From Gillisella taibaishanensis (GTDB lineage Bacteria; Pseudomonadota; Alphaproteobacteria; Rhizobiales; Rhizobiaceae), in contig NZ_MKIN01000023.1 in the NCBI RefSeq assembly GCF_001938985.1, positions 124,001-188,000 of the forward strand: DNA of 64,000 nucleotides, given 5' to 3'. This document shows positions 51,220 to 61,920 of the stretch, piece after piece. Under the pieces are notes generated by a model that had not been told where the DNA came from, did not search any database, and was given only the letters and a program-made list of their open reading frames with translations. Both the position numbers and the translations under genes were made by a program. Position 1 is the stretch's first letter. Each line of letters opens with the position of its first letter.

Positions 51220-51359
51220 CGGCTGTTTTCCTGGCCGCCTGGATGGGGCGATGACGGCACAACTTGCGTTAAACATGAATAACGATAGCTGGCAAGGCGA
51301 CACTTGCTCGTTTCCGTTCCAATCTCTACATGTCTGTCAACGCGCAAATGGAGACGGAC

Positions 51360-51653
51360 ATGCTTGCCCTGTTGCAGACGATTGATCTCGCCCTTAATCT
51401 CTATACCTGGATTTTGATCGCCAGCGCGATCTTCTCCTGGCTCTATGCCTTCAACGTGATCAATTCCAGCAACCGGTTTGTCAATCAAGTTGGCCTGTTC
51501 CTGTTCAATGTCACCGAGCCCGCACTGCGTCCGATCCGCCGCATCATGCCGAACCTGGGTGGCATAGATATTTCCCCAATCATCCTGCTGCTGATCATCT
51601 TCTTCATCCGCTCGTTGATGTGGAACACCATCGCCCCGATGTTGCTGCGATAA
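51360..51653 (+). CDS. YggT-family membrane protein
   Basis: 97 aa, two YggT-type hydrophobic segments ([23 protein letters not shown] and [17 protein letters not shown]) around the conserved [15 protein letters not shown], a hallmark of the family. Function not firmly known; linked to osmotic response and septum geometry in some bacteria. The ATG at 51360 has GGAG 6 nt upstream; upstream in-frame ATGs at 51330 and 51348 have none. It is 2 nt from the next gene. Confidence 0.92.
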   Translation: MLALLQTIDLALNLYTWILIASAIFSWLYAFNVINSSNRFVNQVGLFLFNVTEPALRPIRRIMPNLGGIDISPIILLLIIFFIRSLMWNTIAPMLLR

Positions 51654-51655
51654 TC

Positions 51656-51976
51656 ATGGAGCGGTGTTATCGCCGCGCCGAGGACCATATCCGCCTTGCC
51701 GTACGATTGACGCCGAACGGCGGCCGCGACGGGATTGATGGCATTGAAACCAATGCCAATGGCGAGGCCCATCTCAAAGTCAGGGTCAGCGATGTGCCCG
51801 AAAAGGGGCGCGCCAACAAGGCGTTGATCGCCTTGCTCGCTAAGCGGCTCAGCCTTCCCAAGTCATCGATCAGCCTTGTTTCCGGCGATACCGCCAGACA
51901 AAAAATCCTCCGGATCGATGGTGATCCGGAGGATGTCATAGAAAAGCTGAATGCAGTCACCGCAACATCGCGGTAA
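51656..51976 (+). CDS. DUF167 / YggU-family protein
   Basis: 106 aa. IRLAVRLTPNGGRDGIDGI, LKVRVSDVPEKGRANKALIALLAKRL and ISLVSGDTARQKILRI form the complete DUF167 domain. Function unknown; the pairing of YggU directly after YggT is widespread, supporting co-transcription here. The ATG at 51656 lies 2 nt after the yggT stop. Confidence 0.92.
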   Translation: MERCYRRAEDHIRLAVRLTPNGGRDGIDGIETNANGEAHLKVRVSDVPEKGRANKALIALLAKRLSLPKSSISLVSGDTARQKILRIDGDPEDVIEKLNAVTATSR

Positions 51977-51982
51977 GCCGCC

Positions 51983-52510
51983 TTACTTTTTGGCGCGCTC
52001 GATCGACTGAAGGATCATCTTCTTGGCGACATCGACATCGCCCCAATCACCGATCTTCACCCACTTGCCGGGCTCCAGATCCTTGTAATGCTCGAAGAAG
52101 TGCTTGATCTGGGCCAGCGTGATCTCCGGCAGGTCGGTGTAGTTGTGCACCTTGTCATAGCGACGGGTCAGCTTCGGCACCGGTACGGCCAGGATCTTCT
52201 CGTCGAGACCGCCGTCGTCTTCCATCATCATCACGCCGATCGGGCGGACATTGATGACGCAGCCCGGCACCAGCGGCCGGGTGTTGCAGATCAGCACGTC
52301 GAGCGGGTCGCCATCCTCGCAGAGCGTATGCGGCACGAAACCGTAATTGCCGGGATAATGCATCGGCGTGTAGAGAAAACGGTCAACGATCAGCGTGCCG
52401 GCTTCCTTGTCCATCTCGTACTTGATCGGCTGGCCGCCGACCGGCACTTCAACGATGACGTTGATATCTTCCGGCGGATTTTTACCGATCGCGATCGCAT
52501 CAATACGCAT
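51983..52510 (-). CDS. ppa: inorganic pyrophosphatase
   Basis: Family I soluble pyrophosphatase, 175 aa, hydrolysing diphosphate to drive biosynthesis. The metal-site signature DGDPLDVLI is intact, with [14 protein letters not shown] before it and [18 protein letters not shown] at the C-terminus. The ATG at 52510 gives the standard N-terminus; the frame extends 10 codons upstream. Converges with the DUF167 gene with 6 bp between. Confidence 0.97.
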   Translation of the reverse strand: MRIDAIAIGKNPPEDINVIVEVPVGGQPIKYEMDKEAGTLIVDRFLYTPMHYPGNYGFVPHTLCEDGDPLDVLICNTRPLVPGCVINVRPIGVMMMEDDGGLDEKILAVPVPKLTRRYDKVHNYTDLPEITLAQIKHFFEHYKDLEPGKWVKIGDWGDVDVAKKMILQSIERAKK

Positions 52511-52635
52511 GTCTAACCCCATGGGATGGTTGAAATCCACGGTGTCGTAAAGGGTTTCTTAAGGCAAAGCAACCACCTGGGTCGGCAGAACCAAGAATGG
52601 ACGAAATCAAGGTAAAGACAGGTGAGGCTTGTCGC

Positions 52636-53142
52636 TCAGGCCCAGATGAAGCCCAGCTTCCTAAGGTTGACGCCGTCGAAATCTTCAACGCCCTCGACAC
52701 CGTCGACGCCGCCGTTAGAGCGGAAGAACTCGGCAGCGACCGTGCAATCTTCCAGGCACCAGACCACCAGCCCCCGACATCCCAGCGATTTCAGCAGGCG
52801 GCGGCATTCGTGAAACAGCGTGTGGCCGAGGCCGACACCCTGATATTCCGGCCGCATGTAGATCTCGTAGATCTCGCCGTCATAGGGAAGGCCACGGGCG
52901 CGGTTGAGGCCGAGCGTTGCGTAGCCGGCGATGACACCGCCGATATCGACGACCAGTACGGTTGCCGGGCCACTGGTGGCTTTGCGCCACCAGGATTCGC
53001 CGCGTCTTTCGACCATACGGGTCAGCGCCTGGTGGGGAATGAGGCCGGAATAGCTGTTGTGCCAAGCCTCCCGATGGGCCTGCGAAAGCGCTCTTGCGTC
53101 ATCCGGGGCAGCCGGTCGCACGTCAATCGATAACGTCTTCAT
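52636..53142 (-). CDS. GNAT-family N-acetyltransferase
   Basis: 168 aa, GCN5-type fold. Acetyl-CoA motif EYQGVGLGHTLFHECRRLL and the YEIYMRPE strand are clear, with IDVRPAAPDDARALSQAHREAW at the N-terminus. The C-terminal GGVDGVEGVEDFDGV segment is low in complexity, mirrored by short DNA repeats near 52675-52710. Substrate unknown. The ATG at 53142 fits the family; upstream frame is not conserved-looking. Confidence 0.9.
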   Translation of the reverse strand: MKTLSIDVRPAAPDDARALSQAHREAWHNSYSGLIPHQALTRMVERRGESWWRKATSGPATVLVVDIGGVIAGYATLGLNRARGLPYDGEIYEIYMRPEYQGVGLGHTLFHECRRLLKSLGCRGLVVWCLEDCTVAAEFFRSNGGVDGVEGVEDFDGVNLRKLGFIWA

Positions 53143-53336
53143 AACGTCTCTCTCATCCGACTGGGGTGATCTCGTCAGGCCCGGGCTGATCCCCCTGCAA
53201 ACCCGCCCCACCTCGCGTTTGCCACATCGCCTGAGCACGAGATTAACGCTTTCTTAAACACTCAGGCAAGAGTGGCGCACGCAGATTTCAGGCAAAGCCC
53301 GCCGCCACCAGGGGCCCATGCACAAAAAACCAGATA

Positions 53337-53364
53337 ATAAAAAACCCCGGCCGAGGCCGGGGTT
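53337..53364 (-). terminator. rho-independent terminator of typA
   Basis: AACCCCGGCC / GGCCGGGGTT, a perfect 10-bp stem with a 2-nt loop (effectively a shorter stem with a 4-6 nt loop). On the minus strand a TTTTTTATTAT run follows. It starts 36 bp after the typA stop. Confidence 0.88.
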
Positions 53365-53399
53365 GATGTAGCACGCATTCTCAGCTTCAGCGCCGGGCC

Positions 53400-55229
53400 T
53401 CAGCCCTGAGCGGCGCGAGCCTTGCCAAAACGCTTGCGGTCGTTGGCGTCGAGATAGAACTTGCGCAGACGGATCGACTTCGGGGTCACTTCCATCAACT
53501 CATCGTCCTGGATCCACGACAGAGCGCGGTCGAGCGTCATGCGGATCGGCGGGGTGAGCTTGACAGCTTCGTCCTTACCGGCAGAGCGGATGTTGGTCAG
53601 CTGCTTGCCCTTGAGCACGTTCACTTCCAGATCGTTATCACGCGAGTGAATACCGACGATCATGCCTGCGTAAACCTTTTCGCCTGGCTCGATGATCATC
53701 GGGCCGCGGTCTTCCAGGTTGAACATGGCATAGGCCACGGCTTCGCCAGACTGGTTGGACAGGAGAACGCCGTTGGTACGGCCGCTGATCTCACCCTTGT
53801 AAGGCTGATAGTTGTGGAACAGGCGGTTCATGATCGCCGTGCCACGCGTGTCGGTCAGCAGTTCGGACTGGTAGCCGATCAGACCGCGGGTCGGCGCGTA
53901 GAACACCAGACGAACGCGGTTACCGCCCGAAGGACGCAGTTCGGTCATCTCGGCCTTGCGCTCGGACATCTTCTGCACGACGACGCCGGAATGCTCTTCA
54001 TCGACGTCGATCACGACTTCTTCGATCGGCTCCATCAGGGTGCCGTTCTCGTCCTTGTGCATGACGACGCGCGGACGCGACACGGCCAGCTCGAAGCCTT
54101 CGCGGCGCATGGTTTCGATCAGAACGGCCAGCTGCAATTCGCCACGGCCGGACACGTAGAAGGAATCCTTGCCTTCCGATTCCTCGATCTTCAGCGCCAC
54201 ATTGCCTTCGGCTTCCTTGAAGAGACGGTCACGGATAACGCGGCTCGTCACCTTGTCGCCTTCAGTGCCGGCCAGCGGGCTGTCGTTGACGAGGAAGGAC
54301 ATAGTCACGGTCGGCGGATCGATCGGCTGAGCTTCCAGCGCTTCCGTTACCGAAGGGTCGCAGAACGTGTCGGCAACCGTGCCCTTGGACAGGCCGGCAA
54401 TCGCGACGATATCGCCCGCATGGGCTTCATCGATCGCGGTACGCTCGATGCCGCGGAACGCGAGGATCTTGGAGATACGGCCGGTTTCAACAACCTTGCC
54501 GTCCTGACCCAGAACCTTGACGGACTGGTTCGGCTTGATCGAGCCGGAATGGATACGACCGGTGATGACGCGGCCAAGGAAGGGGTTGGCTTCCAGCAGC
54601 GTACCGATCATGCGGAATGCACCGTCTTCGTCGCCAACGCTCGGCTCGGGAACGTGTTCGAGCACGAGATCGAGAAGCGGGGCAAGGCCCTGATCCTTCG
54701 GGCCTTCAGGCGCGATATTCATCCAGCCATCGCGACCGGAACCGTAAAGGATCGGGAAGTCGAGCTGTTCATCGGTGGCGTCGAGGCTCGCGAACAGGTC
54801 GAAGACTTCGTTGATGACTTCTTCATGGCGGCCATCGGGACGGTCGATCTTGTTGATCGCAACGATCGGGCGAAGACCGACCTTCAGCGCCTTGCCGACC
54901 ACGAACTTGGTCTGCGGCATCGGGCCTTCGGAGCTGTCGACCAGAACGATGGCGCCGTCCACCATCGACAGGATACGCTCGACTTCACCGCCGAAGTCGG
55001 CGTGGCCGGGGGTGTCGACGATGTTGACGCGGACGCCCTTCCACTCGACGGAGGTCGCCTTGGCCAGAATGGTGATGCCGCGCTCCTTTTCCAGGTCGTT
55101 CGAATCCATCACGCGTTCTGCGACGCGCTGGTTTTCACGGAACGAACCGGACTGCTTCAGGAGTTCGTCGACCAGCGTGGTTTTCCCATGGTCAACGTGC
55201 GCGATGATCGCGATATTGCGAATCTTCAT
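53400..55229 (-). CDS. typA: translational GTPase TypA/BipA
   Basis: Ribosome-binding GTPase related to EF-G, important for 50S assembly and growth at low temperature or under stress; 609 aa. G1 [12 protein letters not shown] at about 10-21, G2 with the RGITILAK switch, G3 [14 protein letters not shown]4 NKIDRPD, then EF-G-like domains and the BipA-specific C-terminus ([21 protein letters not shown]). ATG at 55229 begins the conserved [16 protein letters not shown]; the upstream frame is non-coding. Own terminator. Confidence 0.98.
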   Translation of the reverse strand: MKIRNIAIIAHVDHGKTTLVDELLKQSGSFRENQRVAERVMDSNDLEKERGITILAKATSVEWKGVRVNIVDTPGHADFGGEVERILSMVDGAIVLVDSSEGPMPQTKFVVGKALKVGLRPIVAINKIDRPDGRHEEVINEVFDLFASLDATDEQLDFPILYGSGRDGWMNIAPEGPKDQGLAPLLDLVLEHVPEPSVGDEDGAFRMIGTLLEANPFLGRVITGRIHSGSIKPNQSVKVLGQDGKVVETGRISKILAFRGIERTAIDEAHAGDIVAIAGLSKGTVADTFCDPSVTEALEAQPIDPPTVTMSFLVNDSPLAGTEGDKVTSRVIRDRLFKEAEGNVALKIEESEGKDSFYVSGRGELQLAVLIETMRREGFELAVSRPRVVMHKDENGTLMEPIEEVVIDVDEEHSGVVVQKMSERKAEMTELRPSGGNRVRLVFYAPTRGLIGYQSELLTDTRGTAIMNRLFHNYQPYKGEISGRTNGVLLSNQSGEAVAYAMFNLEDRGPMIIEPGEKVYAGMIVGIHSRDNDLEVNVLKGKQLTNIRSAGKDEAVKLTPPIRMTLDRALSWIQDDELMEVTPKSIRLRKFYLDANDRKRFGKARAAQG

Positions 55230-55388
55230 GATAAGGATCTCTGATGGCTCTGGCGCGAAGCCCATGCCGGTGCCGATGATGAAACCAAAGACCGCGCCTG
55301 TTACTTTGCGGCGCCTATAGCCTGTTTTTTGCAATTGCGAAAGGGGCAAAGCAGCTTTGCCGCCCTGCGCCCTCCGCATAACCCGAAT

Positions 55389-56969
55389 TCAGGCGCCCCG
55401 AACCGGATCGAGCGTGACCTTGTACAGCTCGTTGTCATCCCGATCCATCAGCCGCACGGTGAGCTGTTCGCTCGCCCCATCGACATCGACGACGCCGAAA
55501 AACTGTAATCCTGCCGAGGGCGGCAGGTTCTGGCCCTGCTCAGTCGTCGGCGCCTTGATGAACTTCAATTCCGGCCCGAAAGTCATGTCGAGATCGTTCG
55601 GGCCGAACGTCCCGGCATGTAGCGGCCCGGATACAAATTCCCAGAAGGGATCGAAATCCTGGAAAGCGGCCTTGTCAGGATTGTAGTAATGAGCGGCGGT
55701 GTAGTGAACGTCAGCGGTAAGCCAGACGGTATTGCGGATGCCCGTCGTCTTCATGTGGCGCAGAAGCTCGGCAATCTCCAGTTCACGCCCACGTGGCGCG
55801 CCATTGTCACCCTGGGCGACGGCTTCGGTGCCCTTGCGATTGGCAAAATCGTTCCAGACGACCAGCCCGAGCGGCATGTCGGCAGCGATGATCTTCCAGG
55901 TCGCCGTCGAGTTGGTCAACTCGCGCTTCAACCAGGCGACCTGCTGCTCGCCGAGAATGCGCGATTCCGGCGATTGTGCCGTCTCCATGCCGTCATGGTT
56001 GGAGCCGCGATAGCTGCGCATATCGAGGAAGAACACGTCGACCAGCGGCCCATAGGCAATCTTGCGGTAGACACGGCCCGGCTCGGTCGGCGTATAGCGG
56101 ATCGGCGTCATCTCGTGGAAGGCGCGCCCGGCCCGGGCAGAGAGCAGCGCCACGGATTTTTCCTTGTAGCGGTCGTCGGCCGTCAAATCCTTGCCGGAGG
56201 ACCAGTTATTGGTCACCTCATGATCGTCCCACTGGTAGAAGGTGGGGCAGATCGCCGACAGAGCCAGAACATGCTTGTCCATCATGTTGTATTTCCACTG
56301 GCCGCGATATTCGTCCAGCGTTTCCGCGACCTTGCGCTTTTCGTCATTGATGACGACATTCTTCCACTTGGTCCCGTCCTTCAGGTCGACTTCGTCTTTC
56401 AACGGGCCATCCGCATAGATCGTGTCGCCGGAGTGCAGGAAGAAATCCGGCTGATGCTTCGCGATGGTCGAATAGGTCTTCATGCCGGTTTCGTCGATGC
56501 CCCAGCCCTGGCCGACAGTATCACCCGACCAGACGAAGCGGACATTGCGCTTCGATGCCGGTGCCGTGCGAAAGCGACCGACAATGGGCTCCGATATGCT
56601 GTTGATATGGGCAAGATCGGCTGCCGTGAACCGGTAGAAAATCTCCTGGTCGGAAGGCAGATCGGTCAGCAGCCGCTTCACGGTATAATCACTGTCCGGC
56701 AGGGCGTTGAGCGGGGGAAGCCGCACGGCGTTGGCGAAGCTCTCGGTGGTCGAATATTCCATCATGATACGCGAGGGCCGATCGACCCTGGTCCAGATCA
56801 TCCCGGACTGAAGGTCGACATCACCGGACTGTACGCCATGGGTAAAGACCGGACGGTCGGCAGCGCGGGCATAATAAGGCAGCGGCAGACCGGAGCCGGC
56901 GGCCAGACCGGCAGCGCCGGTGCCGACGAGGAAAGAACGGCGGCTCACCGCCCTAAAGGATTTGGACAT
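55389..56969 (-). CDS. phoD: PhoD-type alkaline phosphatase, Tat-exported
   Basis: Calcium/iron-dependent phosphodiesterase-phosphatase that releases phosphate outside the cytoplasm; 526 aa. A twin-arginine signal (SRRSFLVGTGAAGLAAG, cleavage near YYARAAD) is followed by the PhoD_N domain and the metallophosphatase core with WSGDTVGQGWGIDETG, FFLHSGDTIYADGP, FYQWDDHEVTNNW and VWLTADVHYTAAHYY. The ATG at 56969 starts the Tat signal. Usually PhoB-regulated; I did not see a clear Pho box in the 137 bp upstream. Confidence 0.93.
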   Translation of the reverse strand: MSKSFRAVSRRSFLVGTGAAGLAAGSGLPLPYYARAADRPVFTHGVQSGDVDLQSGMIWTRVDRPSRIMMEYSTTESFANAVRLPPLNALPDSDYTVKRLLTDLPSDQEIFYRFTAADLAHINSISEPIVGRFRTAPASKRNVRFVWSGDTVGQGWGIDETGMKTYSTIAKHQPDFFLHSGDTIYADGPLKDEVDLKDGTKWKNVVINDEKRKVAETLDEYRGQWKYNMMDKHVLALSAICPTFYQWDDHEVTNNWSSGKDLTADDRYKEKSVALLSARAGRAFHEMTPIRYTPTEPGRVYRKIAYGPLVDVFFLDMRSYRGSNHDGMETAQSPESRILGEQQVAWLKRELTNSTATWKIIAADMPLGLVVWNDFANRKGTEAVAQGDNGAPRGRELEIAELLRHMKTTGIRNTVWLTADVHYTAAHYYNPDKAAFQDFDPFWEFVSGPLHAGTFGPNDLDMTFGPELKFIKAPTTEQGQNLPPSAGLQFFGVVDVDGASEQLTVRLMDRDDNELYKVTLDPVRGA

Positions 56970-57032
56970 GGAACCTCTCCTTGAAAACTTGCCGGTTCGC
57001 GTGAACCGATAGCTGACAAGAGCAGAGGCAGA

Positions 57033-57059
57033 TGTCAGGCGCCTCAAGGCGCCGTGACA
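57033..57059. terminator. hairpin between phoD and the M3 peptidase gene
   Basis: GGCGCCT / AGGCGCC with a 2-nt centre, extended by imperfect TGTCA / TGACA pairing. It lies 48 bp after the M3 peptidase stop without a T-tract. It may be a weak terminator or a processing signal. Confidence 0.35.
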
Positions 57060-57106
57060 GTTTCATGAAAATTTCGCGACAACCGCACGTTTATGAGACG
57101 GCCGCG

Positions 57107-59173
57107 TCAAGCGGCGAGGCCGCGCTTCTTCAGCATCGCCTCGGGGCTTGGCAGCCGACCGCGAAATGCCTTGTAGGTCTCTTCAGGATCGACGGCACCG
57201 CCAATGGCGTAGACATTGTCCTTCAGACGCTTGGCCATGGCGGCGTCGAAGGCATTGCCGGTTTCCTCGAAAGCTTCGAAGGCATCGGCATCCAGCACTT
57301 CCGACCACATGTAGGAATAGTAGCCGGCCGAATAGCCGTCACCTGAAAACACGTGCTGGAAATGCGGCGTCGCGTGGCGCATGACGATGGAGGACGGCAT
57401 GCCGATCTTGCCGAGTATTTCGGCCTGCACCGCCATCGGGTCTTCCACCGGTTCTTTGCGGGTGTGGAAGGCCATATCGACAAGCGCCGACGAGGTAAAC
57501 TCAACGGTGTCGAAGCCGGCATTGAAGGTCTGCGCCGCCAGGACCTTGTCGAGCAGTGCCTGCGGCATGGCCTCACCGGTCTGGTAATGCACCGCATAGG
57601 TCTTGAGAATGTCGGGCACGGTCAGCCAATGCTCGTAAAGCTGCGAGGGCAGCTCGACGAAATCGCGCGAGACGCCGGTGCCGGATACCGAGGGATAGGT
57701 GACGTCAGACAGCATGCCATGCAGGGCGTGGCCGAACTCATGGAATAGCGTGCGGGCATCGTCCAGCGACAGCAGCGCCGGCTTGCCTTCGGCGGGCTTG
57801 GCGAAATTGCAGACATTGTAGATGATTGGCAGCTCGCCGTGAGCCCCATTCTTGAGCGGCAACTTGTGCTGAGACTGGAAGGAACTCATCCACGCGCCCG
57901 AGCGCTTGGAAGACCGTGCAAAATAGTCACCGAGGAACAGCGCCTTAAGCGTGCCATCGGCTTCGCGGATCTCGAAGACCCGCACATCGGGATGATAGCC
58001 CGCGACATCCTTGAGCGGCACGGCCTTGATGCCGAACAGCTTTTCGGCCACGGCAAAGCTGGCTTCGATGATCTTTTCCAGCTGCAGATAGGGCTTCAGT
58101 TCCGCTTCGGAGAAGTTGAAGCGTTCCGAGCGCAGCTTCTCGGCATAAAAGCGCCAGTCCCAAGGGGCGACCGGGTGGTTCTTGCCTTCCTTGGCGATCA
58201 GTTCCGCCAGCTCCTTCTCCTCAATGGCTGCCTGCGCCACGGCGCGCTCCCAGACCTGCATCAGCAGACCGTTCACCGCGTCGGGGGTTTTAGCCATGGT
58301 GTTGTCGAGCTTTAGCGCCGCAAAATTCGCGTAGCCGAGCAGGCCGGCTTTCTCGGCCCGCAGCTTCAGCGTTTCGGTGACGATGGCGCGGTTGTCGCGC
58401 TCACCGCCATTTTCACCGCGCGCCACCCAGGCCTTGAAGGCAGTTTCGCGCAGGTCGCGACGTTCAGAGAAGGTCAGGAACGGCACGATCACCGAACGCG
58501 ATAGCGTCACGGCATAGGCCTCACCCTTGCCGCGCGCCTTGGCGGCCGCAGCCATGGCGTCACGCAGAAAATCGGGAAGACCGGCCAGGTCCTCGTCCGA
58601 AGACAGCGGCAGCGCCCACTCGGTCTCGTCGCCCAAGACATTCTGGCCGAAATTGGCGCCGAGGCTGGCCAGCCGCTCGTTAATCGCCGCCAGCCGCTCC
58701 TGGTCAGGCTTGGCAAGCTTGGCGCCCGATTTGACAAAGCCCTTCCAATGGCGCTCCAGCACCCGCATCTGTTCGAGCGTCAGGCCCAGACTATCGCGCT
58801 TTTCCCAGAGCGCATCGACGCGGGCAAAAAGCGCCGCATTCATGCTGATCTTCGAATAGTGGCGCGACATTTTCGGCGCGATCTCGCGCTCCAGCGCCTG
58901 GATGACAGGATTGGTATCGGCACCGGCCTTGTTCCAGAAAAGCGTCGAGACCCGGGACAGACCGTCGCCAGCAATTTCCAGCGCCACGATGGTGTTTTCA
59001 AACGTCGGCTCTTGCGTCGCCGTAGCGATGGCGTCGATATCAGCATCGTGCTCGGCCAGTGCTACCTCGAAGGCCGGGGCGAAATCCTCGTCGCTTATGG
59101 CGGTGAAATTCGGCAGGCCATGCGGCCCGGTCCATTCGGTGACGGTGGAAAAAGCGCGGTCGGGAGATGTCAT
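57107..59173 (-). CDS. M3-family metallopeptidase (oligopeptidase A / Dcp-like)
   Basis: Zinc oligopeptidase of the thimet family, 688 aa, degrading short peptides in the cytoplasm. Zinc site HEFGH with His478, Glu479 and His482 (TLFHEFGHALHGML), then SGTGVSRDFVELPSQLYEHW with the downstream glutamate region. No signal peptide. The ATG at 59173 has AGGAAGG upstream. Oligopeptidase A and peptidyl-dipeptidase Dcp cannot be separated safely by eye. Confidence 0.95.
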   Translation of the reverse strand: MTSPDRAFSTVTEWTGPHGLPNFTAISDEDFAPAFEVALAEHDADIDAIATATQEPTFENTIVALEIAGDGLSRVSTLFWNKAGADTNPVIQALEREIAPKMSRHYSKISMNAALFARVDALWEKRDSLGLTLEQMRVLERHWKGFVKSGAKLAKPDQERLAAINERLASLGANFGQNVLGDETEWALPLSSDEDLAGLPDFLRDAMAAAAKARGKGEAYAVTLSRSVIVPFLTFSERRDLRETAFKAWVARGENGGERDNRAIVTETLKLRAEKAGLLGYANFAALKLDNTMAKTPDAVNGLLMQVWERAVAQAAIEEKELAELIAKEGKNHPVAPWDWRFYAEKLRSERFNFSEAELKPYLQLEKIIEASFAVAEKLFGIKAVPLKDVAGYHPDVRVFEIREADGTLKALFLGDYFARSSKRSGAWMSSFQSQHKLPLKNGAHGELPIIYNVCNFAKPAEGKPALLSLDDARTLFHEFGHALHGMLSDVTYPSVSGTGVSRDFVELPSQLYEHWLTVPDILKTYAVHYQTGEAMPQALLDKVLAAQTFNAGFDTVEFTSSALVDMAFHTRKEPVEDPMAVQAEILGKIGMPSSIVMRHATPHFQHVFSGDGYSAGYYSYMWSEVLDADAFEAFEETGNAFDAAMAKRLKDNVYAIGGAVDPEETYKAFRGRLPSPEAMLKKRGLAA

Positions 59174-59428
59174 CGCAAAGCAATCCTTCCTATTGATCTC
59201 CAAAGATATAGGCGATGCCCCCGCCAATTGTCACCCCACAGCAACCCATCGTTACGCAGTTGTCATCCGGGCTATCGCTGGCGCTGGAACCGCTTAGACC
59301 GTGACAACGGATGGCATTTTCGATTTCAATTGCCGTGCGCCTGCTTTACCAGTGCACCCTCGCTAAAGATCCGCCTCCGGGCGACCGATCCCGCACATTG
59401 CGCCAACAACGATGCCTTACTTTTCACC

Positions 59429-60637
59429 ATGACAAAGCCCGCACCACCCGCCGCCCGGATGAGCGAAAACCGTACCACGCTGCTCGGCGCGCTCCTGACC
59501 ATGATCGGTCCGGTGTCCATGGCGATCTACACGCCAGCCATGCCGCAGCTGGTCCAGGCCTTTGCCACGACAGATGCCGCGATCAAAATGAGCCTGTCGC
59601 TCTATTTTGCCGGTTTCGCCTGCGCACAATTGCTGTCCGGTCCTTGCTCCGATGCGTTTGGCCGCCGCAAGACAACGCTTGCCTTTCTCGGCATCTACCT
59701 GATCGGCAGCCTTGCGGCCGCCCTTGCGCCCTCCGTCGAATTTTTGCTGGCCGGGCGCGTCGTCCAGGGCATCGGCGCCTCTGTCGGGGTCACGGTGTCG
59801 CGCGCCATGGTGCGCGACCAGTTCATTGGCGAGCAGGCGTCACGCATCATCAACATGATCGGCATCATGCTTGCCGTCGGCCCGGCACTCGGTCCGACGA
59901 TCGGGGGACTGGCGCTATCGGCGTTCGGCTGGCAGGCGGTGTTTCTCTTGATGGTCGGCTTCGGCGTTGTCAGTCTCGCCGCCGTCGCGGCGCTGATGAA
60001 GGAAACCGCTGTGCCGGACCGAGGTATGATCAAGCCGGCGCGGCTGCTCGGCGCCTATGCCACACTGGTGGCCGACCGGCGCGTGCTGTGCTCGGCGCTG
60101 GTGCTTGGCGGCTGTGTAGGAGCGCTCTATGCCCAGTCGACCATGCTGCCCTTCGTCTTGATCGGCAAAGTCGGACTGACACCGGCGCAGTTCGGGCTTG
60201 GGATGCTGATGCAGACCGGTTCCTATTTCGCGGGCTCGGTGGCGCTGCGGCTTTTGGCAAGCCAGCTGCGGCCGGGCCAGGCGCTGCGCTGCGGGCTGGT
60301 GCTTGCCGCCACAGGCGGGCTGCTGATCCTGCTGTCCACCCATCTGCTGACGCCGACCTATCTGTCGGTCATGGGTCCGGTCGGGATCTGTGCCTTCGGC
60401 ATCGCTTTCGTCATCCCTGATATTTCCACCGCCGGCCTGCTACCGCATCCAAAACTCGCGGGTTCGGCTGCGGCGCTGATGGGTTTCGTGCAGATGGGCT
60501 GCGGCTTTCTGGGCGGGCTTGCCGCCTCTTGGCTCGGCGATCCCCTGACCGCATTCGGCACCATCATTCCCCTGATGGAATTCGTTGCCGTCTTCGCCTA
60601 TCTCGGCTTCCTGCGCGCCTGGAAGGCAGAACCATAA
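59429..60637 (+). CDS. multidrug MFS transporter, Bcr/CflA type
   Basis: 402 aa, 12 membrane segments. DAFGRRKTTLAFLGIYLIGSL is the loop 2-3 motif, and GRVVQGIGASVGVTVSRAMVRD is the motif C/antiporter region of Bcr/CflA efflux pumps. Substrate unknown; relatives export bicyclomycin, chloramphenicol or sulfonamides. The start is uncertain: ATG at 59429 or at 59459, neither with a clear ribosome site. Divergent from the M3 peptidase gene across 255 bp with nothing else recognisable. Confidence 0.9.
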   Translation: MTKPAPPAARMSENRTTLLGALLTMIGPVSMAIYTPAMPQLVQAFATTDAAIKMSLSLYFAGFACAQLLSGPCSDAFGRRKTTLAFLGIYLIGSLAAALAPSVEFLLAGRVVQGIGASVGVTVSRAMVRDQFIGEQASRIINMIGIMLAVGPALGPTIGGLALSAFGWQAVFLLMVGFGVVSLAAVAALMKETAVPDRGMIKPARLLGAYATLVADRRVLCSALVLGGCVGALYAQSTMLPFVLIGKVGLTPAQFGLGMLMQTGSYFAGSVALRLLASQLRPGQALRCGLVLAATGGLLILLSTHLLTPTYLSVMGPVGICAFGIAFVIPDISTAGLLPHPKLAGSAAALMGFVQMGCGFLGGLAASWLGDPLTAFGTIIPLMEFVAVFAYLGFLRAWKAEP

Positions 60638-60641
60638 CGAC

Positions 60642-60674
60642 AAAAGCCGCCGCCGGAGGCCCGGCGACGGCTTT
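60642..60674. terminator. shared terminator between the MFS gene and argG
   Basis: AAAGCCGCCGCCGG / CCGGCGACGGCTTT, 14-bp stem with one mismatch and a 4-nt loop, placed between two converging genes. On the minus strand it ends in TTTTG, so it mainly serves argG; it may stop both. Confidence 0.75.
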
Positions 60675-60696
60675 GAAGAAAAATGCCCTGTGGACT

Positions 60697-61920
60697 TTAC
60701 TTGCCGAGATTGCGCTTTGCGAGGGTGCGCAGGCGCAACGCGTTGAGCTTGATGAAGCCGGCCGCGTCCTTCTGGTCGTAGGCGCCCTGGTCGTCTTCGA
60801 AGGTCACGAGCTGGTCGGAATAGAGCGACTTCGAGCTCTCGCGGCCGATGACCATGACATTGCCCTTGTAGAGCTTCAGCGTCACTTCACCTTCGACATG
60901 TTCCTGGCTCTTGTCGATCATGGCCTGCAGCATTTCGCGCTCCGGCGAGAACCAGAAGCCGTAATAGATCAGCTCCGCATAACGCGGCATCAGCTCGTCC
61001 TTGAGATGCGCTGCACCCCGGTCGAGCGTGATCGATTCGATGGCGCGATGGGCCGACAGCAGGATGGTGCCGCCGGGGGTCTCGTAAACGCCACGGCTCT
61101 TCATGCCAACGAAGCGGTTTTCGACGAGGTCGAGACGGCCGATGCCATTGTCGCGGCCATAGGCGTTCAGCTCGGCCAGCAGCGTTGCCGGGCTCATCCG
61201 CACGCCATTGATCGAGACGGCATCACCCTTTTCAAAGCCAACCTTGATGACGGTCGCCTTGTCGGGTGCAGCTTCCGGGGAAATGGTGCGCATATGCACA
61301 TATTCCGGCGCTTCCTGGGACGGATCTTCCAGAACCTTGCCTTCGGAGGAGGAGTGCAAAAGGTTGGCGTCGACCGAGAACGGTGCTTCGCCCTTCTTGT
61401 CCTTGGCAACCGGGATCTGGTTCTGCTCGGCAAAGGCCAGAAGATCGGTCCGGCTCTTGAAGGCCCAGTCGCGCCAGGGAGCGATGATCTTGATATCAGG
61501 GTTCAGCGCATAAGCCGACAGCTCGAAACGAACCTGGTCATTGCCCTTGCCGGTAGCCCCATGAGCAATCGCATCGGCGCCGGTCTTCTTGGCGATCTCG
61601 ATCAGGTGCTTGGAAATCAGCGGCCGTGCGATCGAGGTGCCGAGCAAATAGACGCCTTCGTAGACGGCGTTGGCGCGGAACATCGGGAAGACGAAATCGC
61701 GCACGAATTCTTCGCGCACGTCCTCAATGAAGATTTCCTTGATGCCCAGCATCTCCGCCTTCTTGCGGGCCGGCTCCAGCTCTTCACCCTGGCCGAGATC
61801 GGCGGTGAAGGTCACGACTTCAGCACCGAGTTCGGTCTGGAGCCATTTCAGGATGATCGAGGTGTCGAGACCGCCGGAATAGGCGAGGACGACCTTTTTG
61901 ACGTCTTTCGGAAGTGCCAT
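60697..61920 (-). CDS. argG: argininosuccinate synthase
   Basis: ATP-dependent joining of citrulline and aspartate in arginine synthesis; 407 aa. N-terminal [18 protein letters not shown] carries the P-loop-like SGGLDTS motif, with [19 protein letters not shown] in the middle and [15 protein letters not shown] later. ATG at 61920 gives the standard start. Single-gene unit with a terminator 23 bp downstream. Confidence 0.97.
   Translation of the reverse strand: MALPKDVKKVVLAYSGGLDTSIILKWLQTELGAEVVTFTADLGQGEELEPARKKAEMLGIKEIFIEDVREEFVRDFVFPMFRANAVYEGVYLLGTSIARPLISKHLIEIAKKTGADAIAHGATGKGNDQVRFELSAYALNPDIKIIAPWRDWAFKSRTDLLAFAEQNQIPVAKDKKGEAPFSVDANLLHSSSEGKVLEDPSQEAPEYVHMRTISPEAAPDKATVIKVGFEKGDAVSINGVRMSPATLLAELNAYGRDNGIGRLDLVENRFVGMKSRGVYETPGGTILLSAHRAIESITLDRGAAHLKDELMPRYAELIYYGFWFSPEREMLQAMIDKSQEHVEGEVTLKLYKGNVMVIGRESSKSLYSDQLVTFEDDQGAYDQKDAAGFIKLNALRLRTLAKRNLGK

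Noticed and set aside
52675..52710. Short GTC/GAC-rich repeats at the 3' end of the GNAT gene, considered as a microsatellite insertion
   Set aside because: They stay in frame and the GGVDGVEGVEDF-type segment looks like an ordinary C-terminal loop of this acetyltransferase group.
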